A DNA stretch of 16,299 bases from Butyrivibrio sp. (GTDB lineage Bacteria; Bacillota_A; Clostridia; Lachnospirales; Lachnospiraceae): positions 1-16,299 of the forward strand of contig JAILOW010000158.1 in assembly GCA_024690635.1 (NCBI GenBank), written 5' to 3'. Made by a program: the position numbers and the translations under genes. The notes below the pieces were generated by a model that was not told the origin of the DNA, did not search any database, and saw nothing but the letters and a program-made list of their open reading frames with translations. Of this stretch, positions 12,262 to 16,299 are shown piece after piece. The first letter of the stretch is position 1; every line of letters begins with the position of its first letter.

Positions 12262-13029
12262 TTAAGAATTCATCTCATAAACTATGCTTTTCGGCTTAAT
12301 TGACATTTCTACCCATGCAGGAATAAAACCACTTTTTACTGCGTTTCGGGCAGAGCGGATATTTGACCACGCAGAGCAATAGAACGGTACTTTCCCTCTA
12401 TTTAGAATTTCTCCGGCCAATCTGCTTGTCAGTGCAGATGCAATACCTTTTTGCCTATATTCCGGAAGAACATCCACGCCTATCTGCCACATCTCATCAC
12501 AGTCAGCTGAACATGCGGCGAATCCTACCAGTTTTTCACTGTCATATGCACCAACTCCCAGAACATCTAATTGCTTTCGGTCACTACATAATGCATTGCT
12601 CCACTCAGGAAGATATAAATCCCTGAAATCTTCCTGACCAAGTATTCTGGTTTCATAGAGACATTCCAGATTTGGTATTCTTTCAACATCAGGGAGATAA
12701 TACTCTGCCATAAAACACACCTTATATCCGCGCTCAGACAATCTGTCATTAAGCCAGTGCATATTTGGCGTCTCAAAGCAATGATAAAACTCAAACTTAC
12801 CAATATACTCCATCACCAGATCTGATACTGCTTCCGTGGTAGCTGCAACGATATTGCTTCCATAGGAAACAAAGTTACATGTAATTGGTTCTTTATAATA
12901 CTTTCGTGCATTCTTTCCTAAGCAAAAAGGCACAACAACATTCTTATTTGACAGGAAATCATGTGCCTTACAGCCTATATCTTCTGCAGACTGTCTTAAT
13001 GCGATTTCCTTGATTTCTTTATTCGTCAT
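12262..13029 (-). CDS. GNAT acetyltransferase with an extended N-terminal region
   Basis: This 255-residue protein is larger than simple GNATs. The C-terminal half (about 120-255) is a GNAT domain: LVGFAACSADCDEMWQIGVD, then motif A VLPEYRQKGIASALTSRLAG (R-Q-K-G-I-A), then CSAWSNIRSARNAVKSGFIP. The N-terminal half is a separate domain (for example VVVPFCLGKNARKYYKEPIT) with GNAT-like secondary structure but no acetyl-CoA loop, as in tandem-GNAT proteins with one active half. GGAG lies seven bases before the ATG, within the last codons of the DUF998 gene, so it is translationally coupled. It is the last gene of the XRE-DUF998-GNAT operon. The substrate is unknown. Confidence 0.85.
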   Translation of the reverse strand: MTNKEIKEIALRQSAEDIGCKAHDFLSNKNVVVPFCLGKNARKYYKEPITCNFVSYGSNIVAATTEAVSDLVMEYIGKFEFYHCFETPNMHWLNDRLSERGYKVCFMAEYYLPDVERIPNLECLYETRILGQEDFRDLYLPEWSNALCSDRKQLDVLGVGAYDSEKLVGFAACSADCDEMWQIGVDVLPEYRQKGIASALTSRLAGEILNRGKVPFYCSAWSNIRSARNAVKSGFIPAWVEMSIKPKSIVYEMNS

Positions 13030-13033
13030 CTAT

Positions 13034-13690
13034 TTACTCCTGTGTTGTCTGTAAGTCAGAATTTTTAAATCCGTTAAAAAGATACAATCCAAGAATTGCT
13101 TCAAATCCTATGGCTGAATAGATACTGAATCTTTCACCTATACCGAAATATTCAGGAGGAAATACCGCCATTCCAATAGGCCCCATTAACATCATGGCGA
13201 AGAATATGGCTGCCCAGATTCCGATTCCCCGGACATCTTTTCTCTTAACACCGGCAATGATAAGGATCACAAATGAAGCTATCGAAAGTATCACAACCAG
13301 TGCTGTTACAATCATATGCATTACTTCATCAATTCCTCCGACCGCTTTGCCCGCATCATCAAGAGTGAACATACCATATCCGATTTTTGATACCCAGCTC
13401 ATTATCACAAGAAGATATATTCCCACACGAAAGAGCTTTGAAGATATTTTATTCTCCGATACAAATATGGCAACACATGTGGTGCACACTATACTTCCGG
13501 CAGAATATACCGCAGCAAGCTTCTCCCACAACTGTTTTGAAGGAGCAGACCAGGCAGAAAGATCACTGACTGCCTGTTCCATCCAGTTATAGCCGGGGAA
13601 TGCAGCTCTGCAAAAATACGCTGCAACAATATAAGATATAAGCGCGGCCACTCCCCAAAGGCCCATCCAATTTATAAGTTTTCTTTTCAT
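13034..13690 (-). CDS. DUF998-family integral membrane protein
   Basis: This 218-residue protein has about six hydrophobic helices: WGVAALISYIVAAYFC, LAAVYSAGSIVCTTCVAIFV, VGIYLLVIMSWVSKIGYGMF, VMHMIVTALVVILSIASFVI, IWAAIFFAMMLMGPIGMAVF and IYSAIGFEAILGLYLFNGF. The first loop contains FPGYNWMEQAVSDLS, the conserved DUF998 feature, and HMIVTA follows the central loop. The family's role is unestablished. CGGAGA lies seven bases before the ATG, and the gene begins 23 bases after the XRE-AbrB regulator, so both are likely in one operon. A plausible inference is a membrane function controlled by that regulator, but no substrate or activity can be stated. Confidence 0.85.
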   Translation of the reverse strand: MKRKLINWMGLWGVAALISYIVAAYFCRAAFPGYNWMEQAVSDLSAWSAPSKQLWEKLAAVYSAGSIVCTTCVAIFVSENKISSKLFRVGIYLLVIMSWVSKIGYGMFTLDDAGKAVGGIDEVMHMIVTALVVILSIASFVILIIAGVKRKDVRGIGIWAAIFFAMMLMGPIGMAVFPPEYFGIGERFSIYSAIGFEAILGLYLFNGFKNSDLQTTQE

Positions 13691-13713
13691 AGATTATCTC
13701 CGGTCAAAACCAA

Positions 13714-14151
13714 TTATTCATCCGAATTTCTTTCAATCATCTCAAGCGCCTTCTTCATGTTTTCCTCGAACTGCTCAGCGGGGACAAGCGCAATTCCCGC
13801 CTCATCGCTAAGAACAATAAGTCTCTGTCCGCCGTCAAGTCCAAACTTATCTCTTACACCTTTTGGAATAACTATCTGTCCTCTGTCATTGATAGCCACA
13901 GTTCCCCAGATATTCTTACCCTTGGGCGGCGGAGGAACCATTCCGATTCCCTCTTCGTTAGTTGTCTTTAAGAGTCCATCGACTGTTGTATCATAAACTC
14001 CCGCAAGAAGAGCACATCTCTCCACGTCAGGAATTGTAAGTCCCTTTTCCCACTTGGCATAGGCCTGCCTGGAAATCCCGATTTTTTCTGCAATCTCCTC
14101 CTGCGAAAAGCCGTAGATCCTTCTAAGCATAATTAGATTATCTTTTAGCAT
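13714..14151 (-). CDS. Transcriptional regulator fusing an XRE helix-turn-helix and an AbrB/SpoVT domain
   Basis: This 145-residue protein contains two DNA-binding folds. Residues 1-62 are an XRE/Cro helix-turn-helix (LIMLRRIYGFSQEEIAEKIG, ISRQAYAKWEKG). A proline-rich linker follows (MVPPPPKGK). Residues about 81-125 form a swapped-hairpin AbrB/SpoVT domain (GTVAINDRGQIVIPKGVRDK, FGLDGGQRLIVLSDEAGIAL). AbrB domains dimerise, so the protein probably binds as a dimer with two kinds of DNA contact. AGGGG lies six bases before the ATG. It is the first gene of an operon with the DUF998 and GNAT genes and probably autoregulates it. I know this fusion from Lachnospiraceae and Clostridium genomes, but no specific member's target. 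Confidence 0.9.
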   Translation of the reverse strand: MLKDNLIMLRRIYGFSQEEIAEKIGISRQAYAKWEKGLTIPDVERCALLAGVYDTTVDGLLKTTNEEGIGMVPPPPKGKNIWGTVAINDRGQIVIPKGVRDKFGLDGGQRLIVLSDEAGIALVPAEQFEENMKKALEMIERNSDE

Positions 14152-14247
14152 AATTTTCCCCTCTTAAATATCTACATGTTCAAAATCCCTACAAGCCTTA
14201 TGATACGCCAAATAAATCCTTTCGTCCTCTCTTTTTTATCCTATAAT

Positions 14248-14290
14248 TTAAAAAATAAAACAGACCCAAATACACTGATTTGAGTCTGTT
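14248..14290 (-). terminator. Terminator-like hairpin at the far end of array 2
   Basis: Arms 14259-14271 and 14278-14290 pair over 13 positions with one mismatch and a six-base loop. On the minus strand the hairpin is followed by TTTTATTTTTT. It would stop transcription coming from array 2 before the XRE-AbrB gene. The reverse direction lacks an immediate T tract. Confidence 0.65.
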
Positions 14291-14385
14291 ATGCACTTGT
14301 TTTTTCACTTCATTTCGTCGCGCATGGCTAGCAGAACATTTTACTTCGAATATGTAATGAGCCTTGGCCTGTAATCAGTTTTATT

Positions 14386-14790
14386 CTGCTACAATTTCAA
14401 CTTTTACAATTGTGGCAGTTCAATATTGCGGTTCTAGTCTGCCTAAATTTAAGTTTTCTCGATATAGGCAGGACATTTGTTCTGAATCCAACTGCCTATT
14501 TCCCATAATTCATGATTTAAGCAGACCAATCGCCTTAATTTCGACTGCCTACTTCGCAGAATTCTCAATCAGGGCAGTACTATCGTCTTAAAACCAACTG
14601 CCCGTTCTCTCATTTTCAAGTTTTAAGCAGACCATTCGCCTTAAATTCAACTGCCTATTTCGCAGAATTCTCAACTTGGGCAGTACTATCGTCTTAAAAC
14701 CAACTGCCCGTTCTCTCGTTTTTCAAGTTTTAGGCAGACCATTCGCCTTAAATTCAACTGCCTATTTCGCAGAATTCTCAATTTGGGCAG
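14386..14790 (-). repeat. Array 2: eight 33-bp inverted-repeat units, 53-bp period, partly in 106-bp dimers
   Basis: Half-sites of the CTGCCT/CTGCCC type start at 14439, 14492, 14545, 14598, 14651, 14704 and 14758, with CTGCTA at 14386. Partners of the GGCAG type (TGGCAG, AGGCAG, AAGCAG, GGGCAG) start exactly 27 bases later, or 28 once because of a single inserted base. Unit starts are 53 bases apart except for one 54. From 14545 two successive units form a 106-bp higher-order repeat: 14545-14650 is nearly identical to 14651-14757, and 14758-14806 is a third partial copy. The unit geometry is that of array 1, although the interior sequences are unrelated. No gene is visible in 14152-14891. 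Confidence 0.9.
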
Positions 14791-14804
14791 TACTATCGTC
14801 TTAA

Positions 14805-14840
14805 AACCCACTGGGTGAGAGGAACTCTCCCCGGTGGGTT
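14805..14840 (-). repeat. Shared hairpin joining array 2 to the tRNA-Leu(AAG) terminator
   Basis: Outer arms AACCCAC (14805-14811) and GTGGGTT (14834-14840) enclose inner GGTGAGAG/CTCTCCCC arms with one mismatch. On the minus strand it reads GGGGAGAGTTCCTCTC, then ACCCAGTGGGTTT, matching the hairpin region after tRNA copy 1 (2962-2990). The ninth unit position of array 2 (14811) falls inside this block. Confidence 0.75.
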
Positions 14841-14844
14841 ATAT

Positions 14845-14880
14845 GAAAAAAGCCCCAGGCTTTATGCCTGAGGCTTTTTC
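14845..14880 (-). terminator. Terminator of tRNA-Leu(AAG) copy 2
   Basis: On the minus strand AAGCCTCAGGC pairs with GCCTGGGGCTT (11 pairs, one wobble) around ATAAA, followed by TTTTTT. Flanking A and T runs make it symmetric, so it could act in both directions. Confidence 0.9.
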
Positions 14881-14891
14881 GTATCATCCAG

Positions 14892-14975
14892 TGCGGAAGA
14901 TGGGACTTGAACCCACACGATGTAAGCATCACAAGATCCTTAGTCTTGCTCGTCTGCCAATTCCGACACTTCCGC
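14892..14975 (-). tRNA. tRNA-Leu, anticodon AAG, copy 2
   Basis: The 84 bases are identical to the copy at 2831-2914, including the anticodon loop CTAAGGA and variable arm GATG/CATC. The identity continues 10 bases upstream (GCGACGGTTC), after which the flanks differ. CCA is not encoded. It has its own promoter (15010-15038), leader hairpin and terminator, so it is a single-gene unit. Confidence 0.95.
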
Positions 14976-14980
14976 GAACC

Positions 14981-15003
14981 GTCGCCTGATCTCTCGTGGC
15001 GAC
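14981..15003 (-). other. Leader hairpin upstream of tRNA-Leu(AAG), copy 2
   Basis: On the minus strand GTCGCC (15003-14998) pairs with GGCGAC (14986-14981), then GGTTC and the mature tRNA follow. It is equivalent to the stem at 2807-2825 but has a longer, unrelated loop. The predicted transcription start is at or just before the stem. Confidence 0.5.
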
Positions 15004-15009
15004 TTGAAT

Positions 15010-15038
15010 ATAATATCAAATACAGATATAAACGTCAA
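15010..15038 (-). promoter_or_regulatory. Strong sigma-A-type promoter of tRNA-Leu(AAG) copy 2
   Basis: On the minus strand TTGACG (15038-15033) and TATTAT (15015-15010) are separated by exactly 17 AT-rich bases. The start site would lie near 15003, 28 bases before the mature tRNA. Confidence 0.85.
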
Positions 15039-15109
15039 CACCTTTTTAATAATTTTTTTACTTTTTTCTTCGCCAGACGAAAACACAGTAAAATCCCACG
15101 CTTGCGACA

Positions 15110-15760
15110 TTAAACAAGTTCTAGGATTTCCATGGGATCTGTTACGAAAGCATTCTCTCCTGCTCCGGCAGCCACAAGCTCCTCTTTGGTCCTAAAGCCC
15201 CAGAGGCATGAAATGCAGGGAAGGCCGGAATTAATCGCTGTCATGTGATCCACCTCGGAGTCTCCAACATAGATGCAATCAGAAGGTTCCACACCAAGCT
15301 TTTCCATGGCAAATACGCACTCATCGGGAGCCGGCTTTCTCTTTAAGCCATCCGTAACTCCCACCGCTACCGATACATACTCTCCAAAATATTTGCTGTT
15401 TAGTTCAAGCACGGCATCCATAGGCTTGTTGGAGACGATTGCCAGGAGATACCCGCGATTTTTCAGTTCCTTCATAAGATCAAGGATATGAGCATAGGGT
15501 CCTGTCTTTATGTTGCAATGATGAAAATAATACTCTTCATATTCCGTCAGGATCTCTGTAAACAAAGGCTCTTTTCTTCCCTCGGGAAGGACCTGCTCTA
15601 TGAGCCTTCCTGCGCCGTTACCCACATAATGCCTTATCTCATCAAGGCTTTGTTCCTTAAGGCCGTGTCTCAAAAGCACAGCATTTACGCTGTCTTTTAT
15701 GTCATCTAAAGTGTTCAGGACCGTTCCGTCCATATCAAATATTACTGCTTTGTACTTCAT
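15110..15760 (-). CDS. HAD-superfamily phosphatase, phosphoglycolate-phosphatase-like
   Basis: This 216-residue protein is a subfamily I HAD hydrolase. Motif I is FDMDGT (nucleophile D9, acid/base D11). A helical cap follows (about 15-80: LNTLDDIKDSVNAVLLRHGL, YVGNGAGRLIEQVLPEG). Motif II is AIVSNKP, motif III the lysine in GLKRKPAPDECVFAMEKLGV, and motif IV YVGDSEVD. This is the layout of Gph/PGMB-like enzymes that remove phosphate from small organic phosphates in the cytoplasm. GAGG lies six bases before the ATG at 15760. It is divergent from the GPH symporter gene and may be functionally linked to sugar uptake, but that is conjecture. The exact substrate cannot be assigned from sequence. 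Confidence 0.9.
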   Translation of the reverse strand: MKYKAVIFDMDGTVLNTLDDIKDSVNAVLLRHGLKEQSLDEIRHYVGNGAGRLIEQVLPEGRKEPLFTEILTEYEEYYFHHCNIKTGPYAHILDLMKELKNRGYLLAIVSNKPMDAVLELNSKYFGEYVSVAVGVTDGLKRKPAPDECVFAMEKLGVEPSDCIYVGDSEVDHMTAINSGLPCISCLWGFRTKEELVAAGAGENAFVTDPMEILELV

Positions 15761-15821
15761 AATAAACCTCGAAAAATCATTAGCTTTTATACAATGTATT
15801 GTTACTTTTGGAAACTGAATT

Positions 15822-15830
15822 TGTTATAAT
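15822..15830 (+). promoter_or_regulatory. Extended -10 promoter of the symporter gene
   Basis: TGTTATAAT gives a perfect TATAAT (15825-15830) with the TGn extension. The -35 position 17 bases upstream reads TTACTT, a weak match. The -10 ends 35 bases before the ATG. Confidence 0.65.
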
Positions 15831-15865
15831 AGTTTCATAATACTAATCCGAAAGGACAAACAAAC

Positions 15866-16299
15866 ATGAAACAGCTTAAACCTATCACCAACAAGCTTCT
15901 TTGGATCTTTGCCATGGGCCAGTTCGGCTGGAGTCTTCTCTCCGGAATTGTATCAAACTGGATGGTGTATTACTACACCGGAAGTCCCGATGCCCAAAAT
16001 CCCAACACCGGACTGTTTGCATCAGGCATCACCCAAAATCCCATTTTATTCAAACTGACACTGTTTGGCCTTGTGCTGGCTGCGGGACGTATTTTCGACG
16101 CCATCACGGATCCCCTTATTGCAGGCTGGTCTGACAGGAGTAATTACAAAGGCGGCCGAAGGATTCCTTTTATGAAAGCCATGGCTGTTCCCTTTGCACT
16201 TTGCACCATTGGACTTTTTACTCTGCCCCAGACTTCCAATATAACACTAAATGACACAGTTTTGTTCATTCTTCTTATGGTTTTTTATCTTTTTATGAC
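15866..16299 (+). CDS. GPH-type cation/sugar symporter (MFS superfamily), N-terminal part, runs off the window
   Basis: The 144 visible residues start at the ATG at 15866 after AAAGGA. The first helix is LLWIFAMGQFGWSLLSGIVS, followed by the loop NWMVYYYTGSPD, a second helix (LFKLTLFGLVLAAGRIFDAI), the diagnostic motif DAITDPLIAGWSDRSNYKGG with RRIPFM, and two more hydrophobic segments. The D-P-x-x-G-x-x-S-D-R-x-x-x-x-G-R-R motif between helices 2 and 3 is the signature of the glycoside-pentoside-hexuronide:cation symporters (MelB relatives, COG2211). These bring sugars or glycosides into the cell with Na+ or H+. The substrate cannot be told from the N-terminus, and the C-terminal two thirds lie outside the window. 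Confidence 0.88.
   Translation, partial: MKQLKPITNKLLWIFAMGQFGWSLLSGIVSNWMVYYYTGSPDAQNPNTGLFASGITQNPILFKLTLFGLVLAAGRIFDAITDPLIAGWSDRSNYKGGRRIPFMKAMAVPFALCTIGLFTLPQTSNITLNDTVLFILLMVFYLFM

Noticed and set aside
14386..14790. Integron-like attC cassette array
   Set aside because: Inverted repeats of about 33 bp at fixed spacing are suggestive, but there is no GTTRRRY core, no cassette ORFs and no integrase.
2915..14891. Integrative element bounded by tRNA-Leu attachment sites
   Set aside because: The tRNA copies are inverted rather than direct repeats, both are complete with their own promoters, and no integrase or excision gene is visible between them.
15044..15084. Possible terminator between the HAD gene and the tRNA-Leu promoter
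   Set aside because: A TTCG/CGAA stem of only four or five pairs is too weak to call, although the region is T-rich.

Overview
The window looks like a chromosomal segment from a low-GC Firmicute, most likely a Lachnospiraceae of the Butyrivibrio/Pseudobutyrivibrio kind. This rests on the dgt-dnaG gene order, a DUF6465-type repeat protein, an XRE-AbrB fusion beside a DUF998 membrane protein, strong AGGAGG ribosome sites, TTGACx-N17-TATTAT promoters, and tRNA genes without an encoded CCA. The genus is inference.

Layout. Positions 1-2550 (minus strand) hold a housekeeping run: a coiled-coil membrane protein, a DUF6465-like repeat protein, a small unknown protein, dgt (dGTPase) and the start of dnaG (primase). 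Positions 2649-2955 hold a tRNA-Leu(CAG)-tRNA-Leu(AAG) operon with a strong promoter and a terminator. Positions 2961-3621 are non-coding repeat DNA: a 9-bp hairpin, two 101-bp direct repeats, a 53-bp-period array of CTGCCT/AGGCAG half-sites, and a 28-bp hairpin. Positions 3707-4930 encode a small membrane protein and a membrane-anchored ComEC-like metallo-beta-lactamase protein. Positions 4982-7032 are an eroding stretch: a frameshifted lipoprotein, two intact GNAT acetyltransferases and several gene fragments. Positions 7033-8770 encode an alpha/beta hydrolase and a radical SAM protein. Positions 8896-12254 hold a LysR regulator divergent from a three-gene ABC-2 exporter. Positions 12262-14151 hold a minus-strand operon: XRE-AbrB regulator, DUF998 membrane protein, GNAT enzyme. 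Positions 14248-14880 hold a second 53-bp-period half-site array, and 14892-14975 a second, identical tRNA-Leu(AAG) on the minus strand. A HAD phosphatase and the start of a GPH-type sugar symporter end the window.

The most unusual signal is the pair of tRNA-Leu(AAG)-linked repeat modules. The two tRNA genes are identical, inverted and about 12 kb apart. Each is followed on its own strand by a terminator, a shared GGGGAGAG/CTCTC hairpin and a long array in which short half-sites alternate in orientation. The two half-sites of a unit start 27 bp apart and units recur every 53 bp (about five helical turns). The half-sites and spacing are conserved between the arrays while the sequence between them is not. 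This suggests selection for geometry, such as a DNA-binding or DNA-bridging array, rather than coding. I do not recognise this as a described element class.

The protein genes are ordinary families. Shared operons are inferred from short spacing, overlaps and ribosome sites. No complete mobile element, integrase, transposase, CRISPR array or cas gene is visible.
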